Origin: Lasiosphaeria ovina | Taxonomy: Eukaryota > Ascomycota > Sordariomycetes > Sordariales > Lasiosphaeriaceae | NCBI GenBank assembly: GCA_033439765.1 | Contig: JAULSN010000005.1 | Coordinates: 3,487,001-3,551,000, forward strand | Length of the DNA stretch: 64,000 nt | Direction of reading: 5' to 3' | Translations under genes and position numbers: made by a program | Shown: in pieces, positions 1 through 10,231 of the stretch | Layout of the letters: every line of letters starts with the position of its first letter | Position numbering within the stretch: the first letter of the stretch is position 1 | The notes under the pieces: generated by a model | Seen by the model: only the letters and a program-made list of their open reading frames with translations | What the model was told of the DNA's origin: nothing | Database searches by the model: none

Positions 1-1631
1 CGAGGCGGGATGGGCAAGGCGAGAAGGCAGAGCGTGCGGCTCTGCCCGAAGGCGGGAGCGTCAGCTTTGAGCTTTTCCAGCGAGCTCCCAATGTACGTGT
101 AACTGCCGAGGGAGTCGTTTCGCGTCTGCAGTTGAAATGTCTCTCTGTTTGGCGTCTTTCAGATTGTTGCTGACCTTGTCTTTTCCAGTCCCCCGAGGAT
201 CCAGCAGCGAAGGCAGCCCGTGCGGCTCGAACTGCAACTCGGCTTGCACACAAATACGCGCCCGTAACGGCTCCGCGGGGGTCCCGACGACAAGCCAGTT
301 TGGCTGCGCGAGAAAACAAGTATTCGGTGGTGAAGCCTGCTGAGCCCACGGCGACACGCAGCGAGGGTGTCTACCAGGACGGGACAGACTTTTCATACTT
401 CATCCAGGCCCAGTTCGGCTCTTCACAGACGGCTCTGTACATGCTGTTAGATTCGGGGGCGTCGACGACATGGGTGTACGGTTCGGCATGCAAATCCACG
501 GCGTGCGCCATGCATGATGCTTTTGACCCCACAGGTTCGACAACGTTCAAGGCGGATACCAAGACGATCAATATCCAGTACGGCACGGGGTTTGTCAAGG
601 GGTCGCTTGGCCACGACAGCATTTCGGTTGCTGGCCTGACGGTGGACATGGCATTTGGGGTAGCCAACGAGATATCGGACGATTTCACGCATTTCCCCTT
701 TGATGGCATTCTGGGTCTTTCGATGAGCACAGGTGCCTCGGACAATTTCATGCAGGTCCTCGAAGACAAAAAGCTTCTCGACTCTCACATGTTTAGCGTT
801 TCGCTCAGCCGGAACTCGGACGGGCCGAACACGGGCGAGGTCTCGTTTGGCGCCATCGACAAGGCTAAATACACGGGAGACATTACGTACACGTCGACTT
901 CAACCAACGCGAAAGGGGACTGGGCTATTCCATTGGACGATATCGAGTACGACGGCAAGTCGATTGGTGATGGGATCAAGGGGAGGTTGGCCTATATTGA
1001 CACGGGCACGTCTTTCGTGTTTGGGCCACCGGACGACGTGGCTGCCTTGCACAAGCTTATTCCCGGAGCTTCGTCGGAGGACGGAGTCAACTACAAGGTG
1101 CCATGCGACACGAACCTCTCCATCCCCGTCACCTTCTCTGGTGTCACGTACGGCATCTCCTCCAAAGACTGGATATCAAGCAGCGGTAGCGCTTGCACTA
1201 GCAACATCTATGGCCATGAGGTGGTCAAGAACACCTGGCTGCTCGGCGACGTGTTTCTCAAGAACGTGTTTGCGGTTTTCGACGCGGACCAAAGCCGGAT
1301 TGGCTTCGCCACCAAGCCCGAGCCTCCCAAACAAACCAGCACATCAACTGTGTCGTCGTCGTCGTCGTCGTCGTCGACGACCACAAGCTCAGGACAGTTG
1401 ACTCTCTCTACCGGCGCCATTACCCCGTCTCCATCCAGCTCCTCGCCTGGTCATCCCGTCGCTGGTCTTAGTGGGCAAGAGACGGGAGCGACCGCGGCGG
1501 GGTCGCCGGTGGCTGAGACGGCGTCGAGCCCGTCGGCCACGCCAACGCTAGCGTCGCCTGGCGAGCAGCTCGAGAGCAGGACCTACGTGTCCATTCTGTG
1601 TATTGTCGCAGTCATGGCCATGGTGGCCTAG
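1..1631 (+). CDS. Pepsin-family (A1) aspartic protease, probably GPI-anchored; 5' end outside window
   Basis: Secreted or cell-surface aspartic endopeptidase. The first exon enters from the left in the window's third frame and ends at base 92 (GTACGT donor at 93). A GCTGAC branch point precedes the TTTTCCAG acceptor at 188, and the join is phase 0 into an exon running 189-1631 to TAG. The new exon adds a basic, Ala-rich propeptide ahead of the mature domain. Both catalytic aspartates are present: LLDSGAST (Asp codon at 450) and YIDTGTS (Asp codon at 999), with the flap tyrosine in IQYGTG. The last ~100 residues are Ser/Thr-rich, including a serine run from a GTC microsatellite, and end in a hydrophobic tail (SILCIVAVMAMVA). 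This is the layout of GPI-anchored yapsin/opsB/ctsD-type fungal proteases. No ATG occurs in frame inside the window, so signal peptide and start lie upstream. Substrate cannot be judged from sequence. Confidence 0.88.
1352..1376 (+). repeat. (GTC)8 microsatellite coding a serine run
   Basis: Eight GTC/TCG triplets in the protease gene encode a run of serines in the glycosylation-type stalk between the catalytic domain and the C-terminal anchor signal. Length variation here would change only the linker. Confidence 0.8.
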
Positions 1632-2777
1632 AGCGACGACATCTTATATTATACCCTTTTTTTTTCCCACGCATATAGTGTGCTCGGCGCTTTGTCGGTT
1701 GGCAAGCGGCGGGCATGCGGGAAGCAAACCTACGGTTCCCTTCGGCTTGGGATATAGCCGCAACGGGGCTCTTCTAGTCACGAGAACGATTGCATCTGTC
1801 CTTTCTTTAATTCGCATTTGCATCTAAAGAGCCAGCGTCGTCGAGTTGGAAACAAAAATACATGATACCCCTAGGGAGGGAGTTGGAATGAAAGCAAAAA
1901 CACGTCGGAGCTCAGGGAGCAAATTGTGGGGGGATGTTGGCTGTCGGCCACGCTCCCCACGCCTTTGGAAATGTAGAATTATGTAATTCAGGATTCGATA
2001 GCGATGACTTCATCTGAATGGAATGAAGCCAAGTATATATTAGCTTCGGTTGATTTTTCAGCTGTTACTATGTATGCCATGGACTTGTGTTTGCCGTCTT
2101 GTGCTGGTGTTCGGGTGTGGACTTTGAAGACGAGACGAGATGTTGGGATCGGAAATAGGAGGCGTGCTGGGCATCAACACCATTGGCTAAAAATCTCCGA
2201 TGCGATAATCTAGACGAGGTTGCTAACCCAAAGGAGGCTGGGTACCGTCGGATTCGGCCTTGTTGGTGAGACAAAGCGCCAAGCGAAAGCCAGCCGCATC
2301 AGCTCGCCTCCAGCTGGCGCCCCGGTTTCCCCAATCTTTAGCGGCTCTCTCTGCCCCTTGGCAGTGCCCCGGCAGCGCCGCAGCGGACACACCCCCTGTA
2401 TCACATGACAGGGAGCTTGCCAGCTCGTTATTGCTGGGCTGTTCCTGGGCCTGTCTTCAGGGCCGATTTGATGCAACATGCGCCAAGACGACATCGACCT
2501 AGGCATCCCTTTTTTTGGTCTTTACCCACGCAATAGATTTCGACATTTCAGCCAATCCGTTTAAACATCATCTACCTCTTTCCGCCACCTACCTACTTAC
2601 TTGTATAACCGTTGAGAAGGCAGGGGCAACCAGGGCAGAAACAAAGAGTGATTACCTAGGTGGCTGGCATAGCAGACAGCACCAAGTGGGCGAGGGAGAG
2701 AGAGAGTTTGCGGGGCTGGGCGGTTGGTCTCCAGCCAAAAGATGCCCCGGGGAGTTCTTTAAGGCCGACGGGAGAGC
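1632..2777. other. Intergenic, 3' region of protease and promoter of transporter
   Basis: I see no coding exon here. The part before the transporter start contains pyrimidine-rich stretches (about 2540-2600) of the kind common in fungal 5' leaders. Confidence 0.5.
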
Positions 2778-4694
2778 ATGGCAAGGGCCAGATCGAATGG
2801 CGCCGCCGCTGCCCGTCAGGGCCGCACCGCCGACCGCCGCGAACCCTCGCTGCCTGCCGACGAGGAAGACATTGGCCTGCTGTCGGCGGCGCCGGGTCCA
2901 GACGACGACGGCGACGGTGACGACCACAATGGCGACCAGGAGCGGCCGCCCGCCCACACTCCACGCACCCCGCGCACCCCGCGGACGCCAAATCGAGTGC
3001 GCTTCGACCTGACCCCAACCATTGTCGTCGATGGCGTCGCTCGGAACAGCAGTAACAATCACAATAATGGCAGTTACAGGGAGCGGGGGCCAGGGGGAGG
3101 GGGCCAGGAAAGCGAGAGCTTCGACGTCGACGACGAAGACCCCCTCAACCCCGGCAGCACGACGGCCACGGGGCGACGGCGCAACCAGCGGCAGCAGCGC
3201 GTGCCGCTGCTCACCGACATCGAGGCGCCGTCGGTGTCGGTGGCCAACAGCCCGTGGAGCGGCGGCGGCGACGGCGAGCTGCACGCGTGGGCGGCGGCGG
3301 AGCGGGCGCGGCCCAAGAGCGGGCTGCGCATGGCGTTCATGAACATGGCCAACAGCATCATCGGCGCGGGCATCATCGGGCAGCCGTACGCGTTCCGGCA
3401 GGCGGGCCTGCTGGCGGGCGTGGTGCTGCTGGTGGCGCTGACGGTGGTGGTCGACTGGACCATCCGCCTCATCGTCGTCAACAGCAAGCTCAGCGGCGCC
3501 ACCAGCTTCCAGGGCACCGTCGAGAAGTGCTTCGGCCGCACCGGCCTCATCGCCATCTCGGTCGCCCAGTGGGCGTTTGCCTTTGGCGGCATGGTCGCCT
3601 TCGGCGTCATCGTCGGCGACTCCATCCCCCACGTCCTCATGGCCATCTGGCCCGGCCTGCGGAGCATGCCCGTCCTGGGCCTGCTGGCCGATAGGAGGGC
3701 CGTTATTGTGCTGTTTACGCTGGGCATCAGCTACCCTCTGGCCCTGTACAGGGATATTGCCAAGGTGAGTTTTTTTGTCCCCGTCTTTCTGGTGTTCGTG
3801 GGGTGTGGAATATGGAACTGCGTAGGCTTTTTGTGTGCTGTATTGACGAGGTGCTTCTTTTGCGTGTTGTAGTTGGCCAAGGCAAGCACCCTCGCCCTCG
3901 TCAGCATGGGCATCATCGTTGTCACCGTCGTTGTCCAGGGCATCCTGACGCCTAGCGAAGCGAGAGGGTCGCTCAATACGTTCAACCTTCTGGTGATCAA
4001 CGACGGCATCTTCCAGGCCATTGGTGTGATTTCATTTGGTATGGGCCCCCTCCCGAAGTAACCAGGCCGTCGCTGACACGACGGCAAAACAGCGTTTGTG
4101 TGCCATCACAACTCGCTCCTCATCTACGGGTCCCTCGAGACGCCGACCATCAACCGCTTCGCCAAGGTGACGCACTACTCGACGGCCATCTCCATGGTGG
4201 CGTGCCTGCTGATGGCGCTGGCGGGGTTCCTGACGTTTGGCGACAAGACGCTGGGCAACGTGCTCAACAACTTTCCGGCCGACAACACCATGGTCAACGT
4301 GGCGCGGCTCTGCTTTGGGCTCAACATGCTGACGACGCTGCCGCTCGAGGCGTTTGTGTGCCGCGAGGTCATGCTCAACTACTACTTCCCCGGCGAGCCC
4401 TTCAACATGAACCTGCACCTCATCTTCACCACCAGCCTGGTCGTCAGCGCCATGACGCTCAGCCTCTTCACCTGCGACCTCGGCACCGTCTTCGAGCTCG
4501 TCGGCGCCACCAGCGCTGCCGCCATGGCCTACATCCTGCCCCCGCTCTGCTACATCAAGCTGACGACGCGCTCGTGGAAGACGTACGTCGCCTGGGCCGT
4601 CGCCGCGTTCGGCACCGCCGTCATGACCATCAGCATTCTGCAGGCGGTGGGCAAGATGATCCGAGGTGAGGGAGGTACGGCGCAGTGCATGTAA
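2778..4694 (+). CDS. Vacuolar-type amino acid transporter, AVT/SLC38 family (AAAP)
   Basis: Membrane carrier of the amino acid/auxin permease family, closest in motifs to yeast Avt2-type proteins and animal SLC38. Such proteins move neutral amino acids across vacuolar or plasma membranes. Exons are 2778-3764, 3873-4038 and 4093-4694, giving 584 aa. Introns start GTGAGT and GTATGG; the second restores the family sequence GVISFAFVCHHNS across the join. Residues 1-~175 are a hydrophilic, acidic, Pro-rich tail with TPR repeated three times. The transporter core starts at MAFMNMANSIIGAGIIGQ and has about eleven hydrophobic segments. The carboxyl end is uncertain: a further GTGAGG...CCAG intron (4666-4738) would replace the last residues by GYKQ. 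Substrate and membrane are inferred from family only. Confidence 0.87.
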
Positions 4695-5853
4695 TAGACC
4701 TTGCATTTCTTTCTCTTCCCCCTCTGTGTCAATACCAGGTTACAAGCAGTGACGGTGAAAATAAGGAGCCTATCTGTCATCAAGGGAGCGTGGGCGTGTG
4801 GCGTACCGGGGCCCCTTGTTATCCATTGCTGGCTGGGAACCGGAAACTCTCTGTACATATCTAGATTAAAAAATGGGAGGGAACTGGGAGGAGTTTTTAA
4901 ACTGCAATAGAGAAAGAAGCCGGTGGCTTGCCCCCGCTGCGTTTGCCTGCCTGGTTTGCCCCCTCGGATGTTTCGGCGAGGGGTGTCGCTGTCACGACCT
5001 TGCAAACGCTTGAGCCTCTTTGGTGTAAGTAGGAGGGATCATGAGGTCCTCAAACGTGAATATTTGCTCGATCTGATGTTGCTAACCTTGACATATATGG
5101 GCAACTGCGACCTCGACTATTCTATCTTCCGAGGTATATATACGCCTGTATGTAAAATACTGCTCGCGCCGCCGCCGAAGTTCTGGACGCGCATGGAAAA
5201 AGAGCATCTAGACCTTGGCTAAAGGGTTTGCCCCTTTATTAGCCAACTGGCGTCTTGGGCATTGACGAGTAGAATATGGTTTGTATTCCTTCCTATGATG
5301 GCAAACAACGGTGCCAACTTGCCACAGTGTCATCCATCTGTAACTCGCACATGACTTGCTGTCGGCCAGGCAGGGAGACGGACCCATACGGGATGTGATG
5401 TTATGTTTTGGTGCAGTCAGGGCATGTCTCTCTCGATATTTTTGCTTCGTCTGCTCAAGGAGGCTCTGCTCAAGGAGGTACTTCCACAGTTAGATCTCTA
5501 TCACAAAAGTGAAATGGCTTACACCCATCGCCGCGCACGCACTAAAATAAACATAGTTAAGCATGTCTCTCAAGATATCTCGTAGGTATCCAACGTAGGT
5601 TTCGTGGTCGATATTTGCGACACTTTTCTCCCTTGATGTCTGAAATCCCTCAATCAATCCAAACGCTTCAGCTCGCTCGCGCGCAACCACGTCACCATCC
5701 GCCAACGCCGCGCCAATCGATCTGATCAACCGTTACGTCTAGGTGAGTGAGCCCGCGGCAAACACATCCTCTGCTTTGCCACTTCCACCCGCAACGCCAT
5801 CAGAAACTCCTGCCTCCTCAATTCCCGCCGCCGCCGCCGCCACCGCCACCACC
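4695..5853. other. Intergenic between transporter and kinase copy
   Basis: No gene recognised. A short direct repeat (CTGCTCAAGGAGG-like unit, twice) lies at about 5454-5480. Just before the kinase start is a CCGCCG/CCACCG-rich tract (about 5826-5852). Confidence 0.5.
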
Positions 5854-7051
5854 ATGGACTCGGACTTGGAACCCAGCCCGTGGAAGTACCTGCCCTTCGA
5901 GCTCGGCGAGAGCGAGAACCTCGAGAACTACGAGCCGGGCGGCTTCCACCCGGTGCACCTCGGCGACGTGTACGACGACGACGACGACGACGAGGGGGGG
6001 GGCGGCCGGTACCGCGTCGCGCACAAGCTCGGCTTCGGCGGCTTCTCCACCGTGTGGCTCGCCCGCGACGCGCTCGCGAGCCGCTGGGTCGCCGTGAAGA
6101 TCGTCGCTGCGCGAGAGTCGCCCACGTACAACTACGGGGCGGCGTCTTGCACAACTGCGGCGATCGCCGACTCGCGTCTGTTCGCCGCGGTCGAAAGGGA
6201 GTTCTGGCTCGACGGGCCAAACGGAAGGCATCTTTGTCTAGTGTCCCCGGTTTTGGGTCCTGACCTGGCCAGGCTGTCGAACGGCATCTACGCGAGAATC
6301 GCCCTGCAGTTTGCCCTTTGACCAGTCGTTTCCCGCCGCGTGCCCGCCAACGACGAGATCTGGCATCCCGGCTAGGTACCTGGCGCCCGAGGTGGCGGCC
6401 GGACTGCTCCCTGCGGGCCCGGCGGCGGACGTGTGGGCGCTGGGCTGCGCCATCTTCCGCGTCCGGCCGGGCGCCGACCTGTTCTTCGACTACGACACGA
6501 ACTCGCGGGCCGACGCGCTCAGGCAGGTCGTCAAGGCCGCGGGGGATCTTCCTGAGGAGTGGACGCGGCAGACCAGGTTCGACGACGAGGGGTTTCCCGC
6601 CGCAGTAGGGGGTGAGGGCGGCGAGGTGTTTTGGAGCCTCGACGAGACGCGGCCACTGGGCGACCGCGTACGGGCCATCGTGGACGAGCCTGCGGGGCTG
6701 GTTGTCAACAACGGCCGGGGCGAGGCTGTGGACATGAATATGGAGACGGAGATGGACATGGATGGCGAGCCGGGAGTCGCCATGTTCGACGCCGACGACG
6801 CCACGCTCCGGGAGCCTTTCCCGGCCGCGCTGGGCTCGATCGCGTGGAAGCCGACGGCAATCTGTGTCGACGGGGATTATATCACTGCGTACTCGGACGA
6901 AACGGACGCCATGCTCGAGGCGTTCCCGAGGATCGCGCCGTCCGAGGCGTCGCTGCTTGTTGATCTCTTGGCCAAGATCTTTACGTACGAGCCGGGGAAG
7001 CGTATTACGACGGAGGAATTGGTTACGCACCCTTGGTTTTCATTCAACTAA
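5854..7051 (+). pseudogene. SRPK-like protein kinase copy lacking the catalytic core
   Basis: Relative of SR-protein-specific kinases. The start is ATG at 5854 in a strong context (CACCATGG). The N-lobe is clear: the LGFGGFSTVWLARD glycine loop and VAVKIV with the ATP lysine, as far as GPNGRHLCLVSPVLGP. That frame stops at 6321. A second frame (from about 6311 to 7051) carries the C-lobe from LPFDQSFPAA, RYLAPEVAAGLLP and DVWALGC to the family's usual end THPWFSFN. Compared with the copy at 58.6-60.0 kb, roughly 100 residues are absent, including the catalytic loop (HGD) and the metal-binding DFD segment. A weak intron (GT at 6243, acceptor CTGCAG at 6309) could join the frames as LV-LPFDQ, but the product would still lack the core. 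An internal deletion is the simplest reading. A non-catalytic expressed protein is the alternative. Confidence 0.75.
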
Positions 7052-7657
7052 CTGCTGGTTCTGGGCAGATAGGGGCGCCGGACGGGGTTTGACCGACAGG
7101 TATTTTCAACGTAGCGTCAGCCACAGTCTAGATATGATATGCCCCTACTTATTCCTCATTTTGGGGTAGATATAAGGCAATAATAGACATGATCAACGCC
7201 AACGCCTAACATAGCATGTTCTATCACCCCTACAGCGGAGCTGCATCTTTCCAATCCAGTGGGAAACGGTTTTTTTTTTTTTTTTTTTTTTTTTGGCGTC
7301 AAGCCATTCCTAATGTCCGTTTATCCCGTGCCTCTCATATATGCTCCTCGGTCTTGATCGCCGCTTTCCGCTTGATTTGCTGGGTTAGTACCTCCGCAGA
7401 TTGAGACAGCGCATGGCGTCCATTCTGTGACGACCCCCATTGGGCTTGCTTCTGGGCCTTTCTTCTGCCTTTAGTCAATAAGCCTTACAGACTTGACAGA
7501 CACTCCACGTGCCTCCTGGCTGCGCCGGACGATTGGGCGCCTTTGGTGATGTAGTTGCCCAAAGGACCCAGCTGGCTCGGGGGGCCAGACCGGAGGTTCT
7601 AACCGTAGGTACCCGAGCTGATCGTTTGTTGCTTTAGAAACTACCTTTCTCCTGGTC
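7052..7657. other. Intergenic with a 25-base poly-T tract
   Basis: Separates the kinase relic from the 3' end of the phosphoesterase gene. The only clear structure is a run of 25 T at 7270-7294. No coding exon seen. Confidence 0.5.
7270..7294. repeat. Poly-T homopolymer (25)
   Basis: Uninterrupted T run about 220 bases after the kinase relic. It has the wrong orientation to be a poly-A tail of that plus-strand copy. Confidence 0.9.
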
Positions 7658-8527
7658 TCACAGCTCAATCGTCTTCTGCCCGTCGAACCCTCGAGCCTGG
7701 TCAAAGTAATATCCCCTCTGGTTTGTCACGAGTCGCAACGGCCCTGCGAGAGCATCACCCATACTACTATCGCCCGCGCCACCAAGGCCCCGCTCGACCA
7801 GGAAATCGCAGTTGTAGTGGGTGTGCCCAAAGGCCCAGACCTTGACCTTTGAGCTCTTGAAGCACGGCTCCGTGGACAAGTCGGTCGCAAACCCGCTCGT
7901 GATGGGGCTTGCCGCGTGCCTGGGATCCGCCGCGCGCGCATCCATGGACGGACTCCAATGTGACAGGATGACGATGGCGCCGACGTCAGGCTGCTGTTCC
8001 AGTTCGGCCACCCGCGCGTTGAGCCAGCTGAGGTCCCGTCTGTGTGCCGCGTTGTGCGCCGCAACGTCCCAGTCGCTGCCCGTCATGTAGAAGTCGTTGA
8101 GACCCATGCTCACTGCCATTTGACGGTCATCGGGGACGGCCGAGAACAGACTGCAGCCCGCGATAACCATAGCCCCGCTGCTGCTGCTGCTGCTGCTGCA
8201 GCAATCTGGAAGCCGGAAGGTGGCCCGGTCGAGCAGGACAAAGGTGCCGAGGGACGGGTCGTCGCCCGCCTCCCGCTCGAAGGCGGCGAGAATCTCGAGC
8301 GTGGCGGGCCAGGTGGAGTGGTAGGCCTCATGATTCCCGGGCACGAAAAGCACGGCGCGGAACTGCCTCAGCTGGCGCGTCAGGAATGCGAGGCAGTCGT
8401 CCTTGTGCGCTGCGACGTTGCCGATGTCGCCGAGCAGGGCGAGATAGGGCGCTTTTGGCTCAAGCTCAAACACGTCGTAAGCTTTGGGGGACTCCAAGTG
8501 CAGGTCGGAAACGACTTGGACGGCCAT
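7658..8527 (-). CDS. Calcineurin-like metallophosphoesterase
   Basis: Predicted metal-dependent phosphoesterase of 289 aa in a single exon. The metal-ligand motifs appear in family order: SDLHLES (D-x-H) near residue 7, LLGDIGN, VPGNHEAYH, ILSHWSP and FGHTHYNCD. The start is taken at ATG 8527 (MAVQVVSDLHLE) because the first motif normally sits close to the N-terminus; an in-frame extension to 8704 exists but looks like leader. A CTG/CAG microsatellite (about 8178-8200) encodes a serine run in a loop before the central beta strands. The protein has no signal peptide, so it is probably cytosolic. The substrate is unknown; fungal proteins of this size are usually annotated only to superfamily. 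It lies downstream of the 8698-9512 gene on the same strand. Confidence 0.85.
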   Translation of the reverse strand: MAVQVVSDLHLESPKAYDVFELEPKAPYLALLGDIGNVAAHKDDCLAFLTRQLRQFRAVLFVPGNHEAYHSTWPATLEILAAFEREAGDDPSLGTFVLLDRATFRLPDCCSSSSSSSGAMVIAGCSLFSAVPDDRQMAVSMGLNDFYMTGSDWDVAAHNAAHRRDLSWLNARVAELEQQPDVGAIVILSHWSPSMDARAADPRHAASPITSGFATDLSTEPCFKSSKVKVWAFGHTHYNCDFLVERGLGGAGDSSMGDALAGPLRLVTNQRGYYFDQARGFDGQKTIEL

Positions 8528-8697
8528 AGTGGGCAAGTTCAAAATGAAGTAGGCCGCGCCGTGTATGTGTTTTGGCGTTTCCAGCCTCTCAGAAATGGAT
8601 GGACTGGGAATCATTGGCGTTCCCCAGCCCCACGCTGTCTGTATTAACGTTTCGGGGAGCTCAGTGTGGGGTTCAAGGCACCTGCTGGCTGCGCATT

Positions 8698-9512
8698 TCA
8701 ACACTTTTCAAATTGAAAACGGTTCAACTCGGGAAGTGCCAGCGCGTCTCTCAGCTCGTTGGTCCACTGGCGAACCGGTTTCCGGCCATCGCGTAACTCC
8801 ACATACAAAGTCTTGAGCGGCCCGGGGAGCTGTTGGATATCCAACAGCCCGTCCAAGTCAACGTAGCCTTCCAGGTAACAGATCATGGCCATGCCGAAAT
8901 TGCCCACAGGCTTCCCAAAATCCCGGGCATACAGCCGCATGTAGGCTTCCAACAATATGTGGGATTTTGGGACCACGATCAAGTCTCTGCTAGATTTGAA
9001 CAAGCCTGTTCCCCGGCCGGGTCTCCAAGGCGGCAGCACGGCTTGGTCCGAGGCAAGAACGAAATGCGGCGGAAGTTCAAGTTTCGTCGGGTGCAGAAGC
9101 GAGTGGTCCAAGGGCGGTAGAAACACCAGAGTATCCGACTGAAGGTACAGGCCTGCTACAAGCTCCGAGTCCTCGCAATGAACATGGAACGAGGGAGGCG
9201 GCGTCGGTCGGGTTGGTGAACTGGAAGGGCAAGCGGCCGGGTCTGGGCAAGGCGCAACGCCCTTGACATGCCCAATAGCCTCTGCGCCGACATCCAGACA
9301 ATCATCCCGAACGACAAAGTCAACCGACTAGCAGAAGATTGTTATTGCTGTGGTCTCTTTCTTGCCAAGAATCTGGACTCTGGACTCACCATGATGACGG
9401 ATGGAACGCCGTGGACATTGAGGAGGCAGTGGCCCCAAAGCACATTGGGAACCTGCGCTGTGCGGAGAGCTTGCGCAATACATGCCACAAAGGCTTCCGA
9501 AAATTCCGGCAT
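8698..9512 (-). CDS. Conserved fungal protein of unknown function (nucleotidyltransferase-like N-terminus?)
   Basis: Two exons, 9512-9390 and 9327-8698, joined by a 62-base intron (GTGAGT donor, CTGCTAG acceptor), phase 0; 250 aa. The protein starts MPEFSEAFVACIAQAL. The join creates VNVHGVPSVIMSVDFVVRDD-like sequence from NVHGVPSVIM and SVDFVVRDD. A Pro/Ser-rich linker follows, then LPPHFVLASDQ and PPWRPGRGTGLF, and the tail PVRQWTNELRDAL. I recall this architecture as a recurrent Pezizomycotina family without assigned function. The N-terminal pattern (hWGhxxxxxHGVP...DF) resembles the glycine/aspartate core of MNT-type nucleotidyltransferases, but the second acidic residue is missing, so catalysis is doubtful. 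This is inference, not identification. Confidence 0.72.
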
Positions 9513-10231
9513 GATGTGTGTGTGTCACATTCTCTGTTGGCCAAAATGGAACGAGTGAAATAAATTGGTAGCGTGAGTGAAGAGTCGATAATGCTCACTC
9601 GGCAGGGACGAATACCAAAGGTACTGTACCTGTACGCATTACGGATACGGAATAAGGAAATACCAGCGGCGTGACTAAGGAAAAAAAGGATCACCCAGCT
9701 CTTGGCTTTTCTACGAGCACAGTCCTTTTGCCATCTACCTAAACTAGCAGAGAAATCTCGTCGTTCATTTGTCCTATTCGAGATTCCTCAACTTTTCCTT
9801 CCTTTTCCCCACGGTTGTGATCGAAATATTTCGCGACTTCTAATCTCCGAGCCTACTAGTTCAAATCGCGAACGAGCGAAAAGAAGCGTTATAATGCTAG
9901 CTCTACTGCTGAACTTAAGCCTGATGAAGATACCTTGCCGGTAGCCACTCCGCCCGAATGAGGCACGCGCGGCCTATACCTCCCGTTTCGGCGAGGCTAG
10001 AGACGCCGCCCCGAGCCCCTTCTCGACCGTGAGATTGCCTCGAGTGAGTAGATGGCTCCGCGTAGGCCCTCGAGGGCTGCCCTCCTTAATGCCCTTAAGG
10101 CTCGACTGGTTTGCTCTTCCTCCCTTTCCCCTCTACCTGTACCAGTATAGTATATCCTCTGGTAGCTAGTATATAATATGCCGCTACTGTACTTTTCACT
10201 AGCGAGTAGTTTTACGAACTCTTCCTCTCCG
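9513..10231. other. Intergenic, AT-richer, promoter of the decayed gene
   Basis: No exon recognised. A TATA-like element lies at 10169-10179. A short minus-strand open frame here has no codon or motif support. Confidence 0.45.
10169..10179 (+). promoter_or_regulatory. Candidate TATA element
   Basis: TATATAATATG, about 55-60 bases before the ATG at 10232 that begins the decayed heptad-repeat gene. Position and sequence fit a core promoter; no transcript evidence. Confidence 0.35.

Noticed and set aside
7270..7294. Poly-T as the tail of a retroposed kinase copy
   Set aside because: A retroposed plus-strand copy would end in poly-A, not poly-T; no target-site duplication found.
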